From the NCBI RefSeq assembly GCF_000407485.1, contig NZ_ASWD01000003.1:496001-560000 (forward strand): a stretch of DNA of 64,000 nt. The letters run 5' to 3'. Each line of letters begins with the position of its first letter. Position 1 is the stretch's first letter. The DNA comes from Enterococcus pallens ATCC BAA-351 (GTDB lineage: Bacteria > Bacillota > Bacilli > Lactobacillales > Enterococcaceae). The notes under the pieces are model-generated. The model was not told where the DNA came from. It ran no database searches and was given only the letters and a program-made list of their open reading frames with translations. Below, piece by piece: positions 48,215 through 56,719 of the stretch. A program made the position numbers and the translations under genes.

Positions 48215-49551
48215 TATTCTTCTCCTTTTTTGATAACTTTATCAATTGTAGCTTTGACGGTTCCATCAATGAAATGGATCGTTAAATCCCTTTCCCTCAG
48301 TTCATCTACTGAACGAATAACCTGATTATCTTGGGTCGTATATGTATAACCACGGCCCATAATTTTTAGTGGGCTTAACAAATCTAACGAAGTAATTGCA
48401 TTCTTTATCGATTGTTCTTTTTGCTCCATAAACACGCTCATTTGCTGATTCAAACGATTAGTTAGATAATCAATTTGCTGTTGGGTGTTTTGGACTCGAT
48501 TGAGAGGGGTTACCTTCTCAAAACGGCTAATCGTTTGTAGTAGTTCTTTTTCTCGCTGGTTAACTAATTTAGTAGTTTCTTGTTGGAGTTTTTGAATTAA
48601 GCGATCTAACTGGATACTTTGGGCTTCATACAAACGTATCGGTTGGCGAAAAATGTATGACTGAATAATTCGTTGATAACGTTCCTTTTTTCGTTCTAAT
48701 TGATTTAAATAGGCTTGTTCTAAGCGATTTTGCTTTTCTTTCAGTCGTAAGAGTTCCTCGCTTAATACAGGAACTGCTAATTCCGCCGCCGCAGTAGGAG
48801 TTGCAGCACGTACATCAGCAACCAAATCAGCAATTGTTGTATCCGTCTCATGACCTACAGATGAAATAATGGGCATTTGGGAAGCCGCGATTGCTCTAGC
48901 TACTATTTCTTCATTAAAGGGCCATAAATCCTCAATTGAACCACCCCCACGTCCAATAATCATGGTGTCAAAATCACCTGATTCCGCTCGTCTAATATTT
49001 TCAACAATATTTTCAGCAGCCTTATCACCTTGTACAATTGTTGGAAATAGAACGAGCTGTACGATAGGGTAACGCCTATTTACTGTGGTGATGATGTCCC
49101 TAATTACTGCCCCGCTAGGACTTGTTAGCACTGCTATTCGTTTAGGAAATCTCGGTAACTCTTTTTTTGGTAAAGAAAATAGTCCTTCTTTATTTAATTT
49201 TTCTTTCAATTCCGCTAATGCTTGATACAGTGCTCCCACACCATCTGGTTCCATATGTTCAACGTAAATTTGATACATTCCACTCGCTTCATACAACGCC
49301 ACTCTGCCAACAACTAAAACCTTCATTCCCTCTTTAGGAACGAATTTCAATTTTTGAAAAGCACCCTTAAACATTATCGCATTTATTTTAGATTGTTCAT
49401 CTTTTAAACTAAAATATTGGTGATTATTAGGTCTCAAACGGAAATTAGAAATTTCTCCAGTCAAATAAACCCGCTCTAAGTAAGGATCAACATCAAACTT
49501 ACGTTTTATATATTTATTCAAAGCACTAACTGTTAAATATTCTTGAGCCAT
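48214..49551 (-). CDS. xseA: exodeoxyribonuclease VII large subunit
   Basis: A 445-residue catalytic subunit that degrades single-stranded DNA from both ends. It has an N-terminal OB fold ([17 protein letters not shown] near residue 26), the catalytic core with [11 protein letters not shown] near 144 and [16 protein letters not shown] near 199, [13 protein letters not shown] near 229, and a long coiled coil from about 265 to 390. It is two bases after folD and overlaps xseB. Confidence 0.97.
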   Translation of the reverse strand: MAQEYLTVSALNKYIKRKFDVDPYLERVYLTGEISNFRLRPNNHQYFSLKDEQSKINAIMFKGAFQKLKFVPKEGMKVLVVGRVALYEASGMYQIYVEHMEPDGVGALYQALAELKEKLNKEGLFSLPKKELPRFPKRIAVLTSPSGAVIRDIITTVNRRYPIVQLVLFPTIVQGDKAAENIVENIRRAESGDFDTMIIGRGGGSIEDLWPFNEEIVARAIAASQMPIISSVGHETDTTIADLVADVRAATPTAAAELAVPVLSEELLRLKEKQNRLEQAYLNQLERKKERYQRIIQSYIFRQPIRLYEAQSIQLDRLIQKLQQETTKLVNQREKELLQTISRFEKVTPLNRVQNTQQQIDYLTNRLNQQMSVFMEQKEQSIKNAITSLDLLSPLKIMGRGYTYTTQDNQVIRSVDELRERDLTIHFIDGTVKATIDKVIKKGEE

Positions 49552-49553
49552 TC

Positions 49554-50408
49554 TTATTCACCCAGTTTCTGGCGTCGGCATGCTTCTACTGTTTGCTGCA
49601 TCAACATAGTAATCGTCATAGGTCCTACTCCTCGAGGAACAGGTGTGATAAAGCTTGTCAGAGACTTAACTTCATCGAAATTTACATCACCTATCAGCTT
49701 TCCCTCTTCATTACGATTCATGCCTACATCAATAACTACAGCTCCTGGTTTAATAAAATCACTAGTTACAAAATGCCCTTGACCAATTGCTACAATTAAG
49801 ATATCTGCTTCTCTTGCCAATTCATGTAAATTCACTGTTTTTGAATGAGCAATTGTAACAGTAGCATCTTCTGCTAACATTAAATGTGCCATCGGTTTAC
49901 CCACAATGTTACTACGTCCGATAATCAAGGCTCGTTTGCCAGATAAAGAAATATCATAAGCTTCAAACATTTTCATAATACCATATGGCGTGCAGGGAAT
50001 CGTATGCGGAACACCAGCAAATAAACGTCCTAAATTCATTGGGTGAAAACCATCAACATCTTTGATTGGGTCTATCGCCAATAAAACTTTTTCTTCATCT
50101 ATATGCTTCGGCAAAGGTAACTGAACCAAAATCCCATGATATTCATCTGCTTGATTAAAGAATGTGATCTCTTCTAACAATTCTGTTTCTGAGATTGTCT
50201 CTGGATATCGCATAACTTTTGAATGAATACCGATACGTTGTGCTGCTAATTGTTTATTTTTAACATAGGTTTGACTAGCTGAATTATCACCCACTAACAA
50301 AACGACAAGACCTGGACGCAATGCTGTCTTTTCCAGTTCTTTAACTTCTTTCGCAATGTCATGTTGAAGCTTTTCTGCTAAATCTTTCCCATTAATAATT
50401 GTTCCCAT
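49554..50408 (-). CDS. folD: bifunctional methylenetetrahydrofolate dehydrogenase/cyclohydrolase
   Basis: A 284-residue enzyme that interconverts methylene-, methenyl- and formyl-tetrahydrofolate with NADP. It shows the catalytic TYVKNKQLAAQ near residue 48, VQLPLPKHIDEE near 97, and the NADP-binding GRSNIVGKPMAHLML near 163. Normal length. It follows nusB beyond a strong hairpin (50441-50489) that probably limits read-through. Confidence 0.97.
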   Translation of the reverse strand: MGTIINGKDLAEKLQHDIAKEVKELEKTALRPGLVVLLVGDNSASQTYVKNKQLAAQRIGIHSKVMRYPETISETELLEEITFFNQADEYHGILVQLPLPKHIDEEKVLLAIDPIKDVDGFHPMNLGRLFAGVPHTIPCTPYGIMKMFEAYDISLSGKRALIIGRSNIVGKPMAHLMLAEDATVTIAHSKTVNLHELAREADILIVAIGQGHFVTSDFIKPGAVVIDVGMNRNEEGKLIGDVNFDEVKSLTSFITPVPRGVGPMTITMLMQQTVEACRRQKLGE

Positions 50409-50440
50409 GCTTTCACTCCTGTACTTGATGTATGATTTGA

Positions 50441-50489
50441 AATGAAGCTGGAAAAAATAGCAAGCTTAGCTATTTTCTCCAGCTTCATT
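50441..50489 (-). terminator. long terminator hairpin that includes the nusB 3' end
   Basis: Two 21-base arms (50441-50461 and 50469-50489) pair completely in RNA with one G-U, around a seven-base loop. One arm is the last seven codons of nusB; the other, downstream, is its inverted copy. A U tract (TTTTTT) lies inside the descending arm rather than after it. It should terminate or strongly protect the nusB transcript. Confidence 0.75.
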
Positions 50490-50924
50490 GATCTCTTTCA
50501 TTACATTCGATAAAATACCATTCACAAATTTTCTCGATTGATCGTCACTAAATGTTTTCGCTAATTCTATCGCCTCATTTAGTACAACACGATCAGGAAC
50601 ATTTTGATTGTAAATCATTTCGTAAATTCCTAATCGCAATATAATCAAATCCATTTTGGTAATCCGTTGAATTGACCAATTGGAACGTAAATGCTTTTGG
50701 ATGATTTGATCTAATTCAGGTTTGTGATTCAACACACCATCCACTAATTCATCTAAATACTTCGGTACAAATGAATCCTCTTCTTCACTAACCCATTCCG
50801 CCTGATCAAGACTCAAAGCATGGTTAATGGCATCTTTTTTTGTTAACTCTTGATTGAAATCTAATGGAAAAAGGGCTTGTAAGGCCTTCTCGCGGATTTC
50901 ATGTCGTGATAGCTCTTTACTCAT
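50466..50924 (-). CDS. nusB: transcription antitermination factor NusB
   Basis: A 152-residue all-helical protein that, with NusE/S10, binds boxA in rRNA leaders. It has LSRHEIREKALQALF at the N-terminus and DRVVLNEAIELAKTFSDDQ with KFVNGILSNVMKEI at the C-terminus. An open frame extends 33 bases upstream, but the ATG at 50924 follows AGAGGG and matches the family start. It overlaps the Asp23-family stop by 8 bases. The last seven codons form one arm of the downstream hairpin. Confidence 0.95.
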   Translation of the reverse strand: MSKELSRHEIREKALQALFPLDFNQELTKKDAINHALSLDQAEWVSEEEDSFVPKYLDELVDGVLNHKPELDQIIQKHLRSNWSIQRITKMDLIILRLGIYEMIYNQNVPDRVVLNEAIELAKTFSDDQSRKFVNGILSNVMKEINEAGENS

Positions 50925-51342
50925 TATTTCCCTCTTCATCATAAAATAATTCTTCAAGTGTTGGTTGTTCTAATTTCTCAGCCACTACTCCCACTACGTG
51001 GATATTAACCTCGCTAAGAGCGACATCAGTCATGAATAAAACCTGCTGTTTCACTCGTTCTTGCATATCCATTGCAACTTTTGGTACTGAAATACCATAC
51101 TCAAGATAAGTGTAAATATCTACTTTTAAGCCTTGCTCATCATTTGTTAAATAGACACCTTTGCCATGAGCCGCTTTCCCTAAAAGTTCTGTGACATTAC
51201 TGGCAAATGATCCCCGCATGCCGTAGACTCCTGCTACTTTTGATGCAGCAATTCCGATAATGACTTCAATGACTTCTGGAGCAATAATAATCTCGCCAAG
51301 ATCTTGATTTTCACGTAAAACTAATTTTTTTTCATCTGCCAT
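50917..51342 (-). CDS. Asp23/Gls24 family envelope stress response protein (YqhY-like)
   Basis: A 141-residue Asp23-family protein. Recognised by the segment GEIIIAPEVIEVIIGIAASKVAGVYGM-like (split here: IIIAPEVIEVIIGIAASK) and by VKVDIYTYLEYGISVPKVA. Between efp and nusB it corresponds to B. subtilis yqhY, which has been linked to control of acetyl-CoA carboxylase. It is therefore distinct from the stress-induced gls24 genes. It is 14 bases after efp. Confidence 0.93.
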   Translation of the reverse strand: MADEKKLVLRENQDLGEIIIAPEVIEVIIGIAASKVAGVYGMRGSFASNVTELLGKAAHGKGVYLTNDEQGLKVDIYTYLEYGISVPKVAMDMQERVKQQVLFMTDVALSEVNIHVVGVVAEKLEQPTLEELFYDEEGNNE

Positions 51343-51356
51343 ATTAACTCTCTCCT

Positions 51357-51914
51357 TTATGCACGTGAAACATAACTGCCATCTTGTGTATTGACGACAA
51401 GTTTATCCCCTTGATTAACAAAAAATGGAACATTTACCGTTAATCCTGTTTCCATAATTGCCGGTTTTGACCCACCTGAGGAGGTGTCCCCCTTAATATT
51501 TGGCTCGGTTTCCGCAACTTCTAAAATGACTGTGTTAGGTAAATCAACACCTAAGATTTCACTTCCATACATAATAACATTTAGCTCTGTATTTTCTAAC
51601 ACATAAAGCATTTCATCTGCTATTTGTGTTTGAGGAATTTCAATTTGTTCATAGTTATCCATATCCATAAATACATAGTTTCCACCATCATCATACAAAT
51701 ACTGCATTTTACGATTATCTATTTGAGCTTTAGCTACTTTTTCCCCCGCACGGAACGTTTTTTCTTGAACACCGCCAGTGCGCAAATTTTTTAATTTGGA
51801 TCGAACAAAAGCAGCACCTTTACCAGGTTTCACGTGTTGAAAATCAACAACGCGCCAAATATCACCGTCGACTTCGATGGTTAATCCCGTTTTAAAATCA
51901 TTTACTGAGATCAT
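51357..51914 (-). CDS. efp: elongation factor P
   Basis: A 185-residue factor that rescues ribosomes stalled at polyproline. It has three beta domains, Lys32 at the tip of the loop [10 protein letters not shown] (the site modified in Firmicutes), and the C-terminal signature [14 protein letters not shown] segment [15 protein letters not shown]. It is 77 bases after pepP in the same direction. Confidence 0.97.
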   Translation of the reverse strand: MISVNDFKTGLTIEVDGDIWRVVDFQHVKPGKGAAFVRSKLKNLRTGGVQEKTFRAGEKVAKAQIDNRKMQYLYDDGGNYVFMDMDNYEQIEIPQTQIADEMLYVLENTELNVIMYGSEILGVDLPNTVILEVAETEPNIKGDTSSGGSKPAIMETGLTVNVPFFVNQGDKLVVNTQDGSYVSRA

Positions 51915-51991
51915 TATTATTCCTCCTTGATTCCTATCAACTAGAGATTTGTTTATAGTTTATCATTTCTTTGGCGCTTATGCTACCACTA

Positions 51992-53056
51992 CTAAAGAAT
52001 GATTAAATCCTTCGGTGAATGAGTCAATACTCGATTGCCATTTTCTAAAATAACTAAATCATCTTCAATTCGAACTCCACCTAATCCACCAATATAAATT
52101 CCTGGTTCATTGGTAACTATATTCCCCGCTTGTAACGGTTCATCATTAGTCCAACTTAAATTTGGTCCCTCATGAATAGCTAACCCAATACCATGACCAG
52201 TTGAATGACCAAATGCATCTCCATAGCCAGCATCTGTAATTACTGAGCGAGCACTGGCATCTAGCTGCGCACCCGTCACACCCGCCTGAGCTTGTGAGAG
52301 CACTTGTAGTTGTGCTTCTAGAACGATAGCATAAACGTCTTTCAACTGTTGACCTGGATCTCCGATAGCAAAGGTTCGAGTGATGTCAGAAACATAGCCT
52401 TGATAGATACAACCAAAATCTAAAGTAATCATTTCTCCCTTTTCAATAGTCTTTTGACTAGCAACACCGTGTGGTAAAGCAGATCGAACCCCTGAAGCAA
52501 CAATTGTATCAAAAGACGTCCCTGTTGCACCTAAAGAACGCATAAAGAAATCCAATTGATTGGCGATTTCGATTTCCGTCATACCTGGTCTAATCATCTT
52601 TAAAACGTGTTCGAATCCAGCATCAGCAATACTGCAGGCTTTTTCAATGATTGCGATTTCTGATTCATCCTTTTGTTCTCTTAACTTCTCAATCAGTCCA
52701 CCCGCAGGAGCAAATTCCGCCTGAATGATCTCTTCATAAACGGAATAATCAGCAAATGTCAAAAAATCATCTTCAAATCCAAGCGCAGATAATTGATCTT
52801 TTTCTACTAGATCAGCTACCACTTCACCAATAGCACCCTGATGTTGAATAATTGTCATCCCCGATACCTGATCCGCAGCCTGTTCAACATACCGAAAATC
52901 TGTTATAAAATAAGCACTTACCGGTGTTATCATAGCAACCCCGGCACTCCCAGTGAAATTTGTAAGATAACGCAAATTTTCTGGACTCATAATTAGGTAG
53001 CCGTCTAGTACTTCTTTCTTCATTAATGCTCTCAATTTGTTGATTCTTTCTAACAT
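51992..53056 (-). CDS. pepP: Xaa-Pro peptidase, M24B family
   Basis: A 354-residue metallopeptidase that cleaves peptides next to proline. It has the creatinase-like N-terminal domain (DGYLIMSPENLRYLTNFTGS) and the C-terminal pita-bread fold. The metal ligands are in ITLDFGCIYQGYVSDITRTF near residue 213, GHSTGHGIGLAIHE near 284, TNEPGIYI near 316 and GVRIEDDLV near 331. An open frame extends 45 bases upstream, but only the ATG at 53056, after GAGG, fits the family start. The pepP-efp order is common in Firmicutes. Confidence 0.94.
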   Translation of the reverse strand: MLERINKLRALMKKEVLDGYLIMSPENLRYLTNFTGSAGVAMITPVSAYFITDFRYVEQAADQVSGMTIIQHQGAIGEVVADLVEKDQLSALGFEDDFLTFADYSVYEEIIQAEFAPAGGLIEKLREQKDESEIAIIEKACSIADAGFEHVLKMIRPGMTEIEIANQLDFFMRSLGATGTSFDTIVASGVRSALPHGVASQKTIEKGEMITLDFGCIYQGYVSDITRTFAIGDPGQQLKDVYAIVLEAQLQVLSQAQAGVTGAQLDASARSVITDAGYGDAFGHSTGHGIGLAIHEGPNLSWTNDEPLQAGNIVTNEPGIYIGGLGGVRIEDDLVILENGNRVLTHSPKDLIIL

Positions 53057-53103
53057 AAACCATCGCCTCATTTCCCTTACTATTATAACAAATCCCAACA
53101 AAA

Positions 53104-53136
53104 TACAAAAAGAAACAGGAGTAAAAGCTCCTGTTT
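53104..53136 (-). terminator. terminator after the GlsB-like pseudogene
   Basis: AAACAGGAG and CTCCTGTTT form a 9-bp stem with a six-base loop, followed on the minus strand by CTTTTTG and more T. Confidence 0.75.
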
Positions 53137-53138
53137 AA

Positions 53139-53377
53139 CTAGCGATTTACAAAAAAAGATACTACTGCTACTACAATAACAGATCCCAAAATTGAGGGAA
53201 CGAGTGCCATCCCTGCTATTTTTGGGCCCCATCTCTGAGCAGCGCCTGTCCAACCGATGACCCGATTAGTCCTGCAATAATATTAAATAGACAGCCTCGT
53301 TTTTCACCTTTTTCGGCAATACTGCCTCCGATCGAACCAATTATTGCTCCAACAATTAATGTCCATAACCAATGCGA
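53139..53377 (-). pseudogene. GlsB/YeaQ/YmgE-like gene, broken by start loss and frameshift
   Basis: The minus strand encodes WLWTLIVGAIIG and later NIIAGLIGSSVGQALLR in one frame, then WGPKIAGMALVPSI and VIVVAVVSFFV in the next frame, ending at TAG 53139. Together these match the intact 82-residue paralogue at 54805-55053 along its whole length, so about one base was lost near 53224. A strong AGGAGGTGG is placed where a start is expected, but the codon aligned with the paralogue's ATG is TCG (53377-53375). An in-frame ATG at 53404 lacks a ribosome-binding site. Membrane-protein function of the family is poorly known (linked to stress, Gls24 operons). Confidence 0.75.
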
Positions 53378-53443
53378 ATTAAGCCACCTCCTATTTAATC
53401 TCATTCATTTTAAAATTACAGTTGTAACTTCGGCATCATCCTT

Positions 53444-54142
53444 TTAAAAGATCATCTGCTCTAATTGTGCTTTGTTCTTTTTCATATCAACGGAACTAAT
53501 TGCATAAGGAAAGTTGCCGGACAACTGGTAAGATCCTGCCACAGGAACATTCAATTTGTCCATATGAGCACTTCCTTTAGCTAAATATCCAGTCCCCATT
53601 TTAACCATATCCTTCAAGCTTAAATTATTACCAGAAAATTCTTTAACCGTTCCATAGTTTTGAGTAATTGAAGTAAGTCTTGGCCGAACTGTTTTTTGTT
53701 TCATCAAACGGATAATATCCTCTTGGCGTTCAAAAACATCTATGCGTCCATCTTCATCTATTTGATAGCTTATATAAGCATCTAGCTCTTCAAGTGAAAG
53801 ACGATGCTTTCCCGGTGTGAACTGCTGTCGCTTTTTTAAAGCCATAAATTCTTTTTGAACAGTAATTAGAATTTTCCCATCATTATCTAGGCCTGCTTCT
53901 GCGACTGCTTTTAAACTGTTTCTTTTCGTCAATACTAAATACTTACGAACATCCAATGAGAAGGTTCTCGAAAAAAGAACGAGGAACTGATCAATAGGTA
54001 ATTGAGTATATAGGGAGCCTAACGTGCTTTTAGCAGAAGGTAATTCCGGTGAGAAACGGATCAGTTGATTTGTTCCCTTTTTTAAGTTGTAAAGAAAAAA
54101 GCTGGATTTTTCTCTATCGTCAAATATGAATAAGACATTCAT
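53444..54142 (-). CDS. divergent LytR-CpsA-Psr-like protein without membrane anchor
   Basis: A 232-residue protein I do not recognise with certainty. Its layout resembles the LCP domain that moves wall polymers to peptidoglycan: an initial strand MNVLFIFDD, a long middle with RKYLVLTKRNSLKAVAEAG, then SLEELDAYISYQ and DVFERQEDIIRLMKQK in place of the family's R-RQQ helix. The Asp of the SDT segment and the Arg of the PRD segment are missing, so enzyme activity is doubtful. I start at ATG 54142, seven bases after AAGGAAG. A longer GTG start at 54247 would translate a hairpin and lacks a good ribosome-binding site. Confidence 0.55.
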   Translation of the reverse strand: MNVLFIFDDREKSSFFLYNLKKGTNQLIRFSPELPSAKSTLGSLYTQLPIDQFLVLFSRTFSLDVRKYLVLTKRNSLKAVAEAGLDNDGKILITVQKEFMALKKRQQFTPGKHRLSLEELDAYISYQIDEDGRIDVFERQEDIIRLMKQKTVRPRLTSITQNYGTVKEFSGNNLSLKDMVKMGTGYLAKGSAHMDKLNVPVAGSYQLSGNFPYAISSVDMKKNKAQLEQMIF

Positions 54143-54211
54143 CCCTGCACTTCCTTTCGGTGATACTTTTTCAGTATAAAGAATTAAGCTAAAAATTGCT
54201 ATCCTACAAAA

Positions 54212-54245
54212 GGCTGAAAAAAAGATCAGAGTCTTTTTTTCAGCC
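54212..54245. repeat. perfect inverted repeat upstream of the LCP-like gene
   Basis: A 14-bp perfect stem (GGCTGAAAAAAAGA / TCTTTTTTTCAGCC) with a six-base loop, 70 bases upstream of the LCP-like start and 22 bases from the next terminator. The T run is inside the stem. It could be a second terminator, possibly for both strands, or an attenuator. Confidence 0.65.
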
Positions 54246-54266
54246 ACCTATACTCTTTTATTTTAC

Positions 54267-54322
54267 CTCAAAAAATACCAGTGAAATAAAAGATAATCAC
54301 CATTTCACTGGCATTTTTTGAG
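54267..54322 (-). terminator. terminator after the acidic orphan gene
   Basis: Arms of 21 bases (54267-54287 and 54302-54322) with one mismatch contain A6 and T6 runs. It lies 16 bases past the stop at 54338. Confidence 0.8.
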
Positions 54323-54337
54323 ACTTATATCGAATCC

Positions 54338-54685
54338 TTATTCTTCAATTGATTGATTACTGTCTGAAACGTCTAGTGTGTCCCCAATAGCTTCTACATT
54401 ACCCGGATTGTTCACTTCTGATTCAAGCTCTTCTTGAAATTCCTGAGATAATTCTTGGTCAATCTCCTGGACAACCTTATGATTCGGGTCTAAAGGATCT
54501 TCAATTGGTACCCAGTCAACATCAGGTTCAGCATGATCATACTCTGTATGCAGGCTTGCTTGATATTCTTCTTCAGTGATGTTCCCACTTTCGTAGCTTT
54601 CAGTAAAAGCCAACGTACGTTTTTCAAGTTCAGCTTCCTTTTCTTGTCGCTGTTCAAAATCTTCTGACCAATTTTCTTCTATCAT
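54338..54685 (-). CDS. acidic hypothetical protein
   Basis: A 115-residue, strongly acidic, hydrophilic protein, with no signal peptide, membrane segment or Cys. About a quarter of the residues are Glu. The N-terminal half (EQRQEKEAELEKRTLAF, EEEYQASLHTEYDHAE) is predicted helical and the C-terminal half is disordered. The ATG is 7 bases after GGAGAG. It has its own terminator and follows the intact GlsB-like gene beyond another terminator. I do not recognise the family. Confidence 0.7.
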   Translation of the reverse strand: MIEENWSEDFEQRQEKEAELEKRTLAFTESYESGNITEEEYQASLHTEYDHAEPDVDWVPIEDPLDPNHKVVQEIDQELSQEFQEELESEVNNPGNVEAIGDTLDVSDSNQSIEE

Positions 54686-54731
54686 TACGACTCTCCTCCG
54701 TTTCTATGAAAACTCTCTATTTGAATACTTA

Positions 54732-54768
54732 TAAAAAAATCCGGCCCGTCTTGATTAAGGCGTGCCGG
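54732..54768 (-). terminator. terminator after the GlsB-like gene
   Basis: A 12-bp stem with one mismatch (CCGGCACGCCTT / AAGACGGGCCGG on the minus strand), followed by ATTTTTTT. Confidence 0.85.
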
Positions 54769-54804
54769 TTGATTTTGTTATCTCAATTCAAGTAGTATTT
54801 CCCA

Positions 54805-55053
54805 TCAAGTATTACTTTTACCAACAAAAAAAGAAACTACCGCTACAACAATTACTGCACCAATTATTGATGGAACAATAGCCATTCCAGCAAGTGAAGG
54901 TCCCCAAGATCCTAATAATCCTTGGCCGATAGCAGAACCAACTAAACCAGCTACAATGTTAGCGATCCAGCCCATAGAGTCCCCTCGATTAGTAATCGCT
55001 CCTGCAATCACACCAATAATAGCACCTACAATCAATGTCCATAGCCAACCCAT
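54805..55053 (-). CDS. GlsB/YeaQ/YmgE family stress-associated membrane protein
   Basis: An 82-residue, Gly- and Ile-rich protein of the transglycosylase-associated family. It has three hydrophobic segments (residues 2-18, 28-46 and 56-76) and the family pattern GWLWTLIVGAIIG, then GWIANIVAGLVGSAIGQGLLG. The molecular role is unknown, and members are induced by stress and sit in gls24 operons in enterococci. The ATG follows AAGGAGG. It is monocistronic, and a broken paralogue lies 1.4 kb away. Confidence 0.9.
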   Translation of the reverse strand: MGWLWTLIVGAIIGVIAGAITNRGDSMGWIANIVAGLVGSAIGQGLLGSWGPSLAGMAIVPSIIGAVIVVAVVSFFVGKSNT

Positions 55054-55384
55054 AGTTCTTCAACCTCCTTCTACTTAGTACTTATTACAATTTACATGTT
55101 ACTCTCACTTTTATAATAACGCCAAGAATATGCTTAGAATTACAAATAAAACTGAGAAAATGGGTTTTCTAACTATTCCTGCACACCCCAGATTTATCCG
55201 TACAATTTCAGAATACATTACCTTTTTAATAATTTTTGAAAAGAATGATTTTTCGTTAATAGACCAGTGAAATTTTCATAAAAATAATTTCATACTCCTG
55301 GATTTTTTTGGATTGTCTGTTATTATTGACTAAACTTTCAGAATATTTCAAATCTATCGAATATTCGATGAAAAGAGGATTTTT
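55054..55384. other. 331-base intergenic region between divergent GlsB-like gene and permease
   Basis: An AT-rich divergent region that must hold both promoters. TTGACT at 55326-55331 is a possible -35 for the permease but has only a weak -10 partner. A 14-bp palindrome ends 15 bases before the permease start. I see no small gene or RNA. Confidence 0.5.
55356..55369. promoter_or_regulatory. 14-bp palindrome before the permease start
   Basis: ATCGAATATTCGAT is a perfect palindrome immediately upstream of the AAGAGG ribosome-binding site, well placed for an operator or a translational block. The binding protein is unknown. Confidence 0.4.
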
Positions 55385-56719
55385 ATGGAGAATAAACTAC
55401 AAAAACAAATGACTTCACGTCATATTACGATGCTGGCTCTTGGCGGAGCAATTGGTGCTGGACTGTTTAAGGGCAGCGGCGAAGCAATCGGTATTGCCGG
55501 TCCCTCGGTTCTGCTGGCCTTCCTATTAGGAGGACTTGTCCTATTTATTGTAATGAGCGGATTAGGTCGACTGGTGATTGCTAACGAAAATGTTCACGGT
55601 CTCTCAGGTATTATCGAACCCTTTCTTGGTGAGCGTTCGGCAGATTTTATTGATTGGCTGTATTGGTCATTGTGGATGATTAATATTATTGCAGAAGCAG
55701 TAGCTGCTGCCAGCTTTTTGCAATTATGGTTTCCCCATGTTCCAGCTTGGTTATTTGTCTTTTTCTTGGCAATATTAACTACGTTTATCAATTTATATTC
55801 AGTAAAGCTTTTTGCCGAAACAGAATACTGGCTAGCCTTTGCAAAAATTACTGTTATCGTTCTATTAATTATCTTCGGGCTTTTTCTGATTGGCAAAGAA
55901 ATTCATAGCGCTGGTTTTCTGCCAACATTTCTAAATATGAATGCCCATGGCGGTTTTACACCACATGGTTTGAAGGGGCTGATAAGCTCTTTATTGGTAG
56001 TTATCTATTCTTATGGCGGTTCAGAACTTATCGCCATAACGGTTAGCGAAACTGAAGACCCAAAAACGGCGATTCCTAAAGCAATTAAAGGAGTTATGGG
56101 GAGAATTATCTCATTTTACATTATTCCGATGCTTCTATTGCTGATTATTTATCCTTGGAATATGCTGGCCCACAGTAACGTGAGTCCTTTTGTTTTAGTG
56201 TTCGAGAAGCTTCACATTCCTTTTGCCAGTGATATTGTCAATTTCGTCATTGTCTTAGCCTTGTTTTCTTCTATTAACTCAGGTGTTTATGCTTCCTCAC
56301 GAACATTATACTTTCGTTTAAAGGATTCTAAGACGATTACCAAAAATCTAGCGGTCTTAAATCGGCATCAGGTCCCTCAAAGAGCAGTATTATTTTGTAC
56401 AGGAACCTTGTACATCGGAGTTATCCTATCCTACTTCTTAGGTGATAAACTGTTCAATTATTTGGTTGGTTCATTATCCTATTCGGTTTTATTAACTTGG
56501 TTGATGATTACCTTTGCAGCTTTTGTACTGGCTTGGAAGAAAGGGACTAAGACTGAGATATTCTTCAGTGGTCTGGCCATTTTAGTACTATTCTTAATTC
56601 TTATTGGTATTTTATTGAGTAATCCGATCAGCGTTACAGCAATGACAGCTGGTATTTACTTGATCATCCTTCTAAGCTACCAGAAAAAGCATTATCATAC
56701 ATTGGCAGATCACTCATAA
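55385..56719 (+). CDS. amino acid permease, APC superfamily
   Basis: A 444-residue transporter with twelve predicted helices. The first helix has the family signature MLALGGAIGAGLFKGSG (residues 15-31), and helix 6 has YSYGGSELIAITVSETEDP near residue 207, which places it in the AAT group (relatives of AnsP, GabP, ProY). It imports an amino acid by proton symport; the substrate cannot be read. ATG 55385 is eight bases after AAGAGG. The final three codons and stop lie inside a 36-bp perfect inverted repeat. Confidence 0.92.
   Translation: MENKLQKQMTSRHITMLALGGAIGAGLFKGSGEAIGIAGPSVLLAFLLGGLVLFIVMSGLGRLVIANENVHGLSGIIEPFLGERSADFIDWLYWSLWMINIIAEAVAAASFLQLWFPHVPAWLFVFFLAILTTFINLYSVKLFAETEYWLAFAKITVIVLLIIFGLFLIGKEIHSAGFLPTFLNMNAHGGFTPHGLKGLISSLLVVIYSYGGSELIAITVSETEDPKTAIPKAIKGVMGRIISFYIIPMLLLLIIYPWNMLAHSNVSPFVLVFEKLHIPFASDIVNFVIVLALFSSINSGVYASSRTLYFRLKDSKTITKNLAVLNRHQVPQRAVLFCTGTLYIGVILSYFLGDKLFNYLVGSLSYSVLLTWLMITFAAFVLAWKKGTKTEIFFSGLAILVLFLILIGILLSNPISVTAMTAGIYLIILLSYQKKHYHTLADHS

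Noticed and set aside
53216..53404. Intact 62-residue membrane protein
   Set aside because: It is the first frame of a frameshifted GlsB-like gene; its ATG has no ribosome-binding site and homology continues in another frame.
54143..54247. 35-residue hydrophobic N-terminal extension of the LCP-like protein from GTG 54247
   Set aside because: It would be encoded by a perfect hairpin with poly-A/T arms and has only a weak ribosome-binding site; the ATG at 54142 is well spaced from AAGGAAG.
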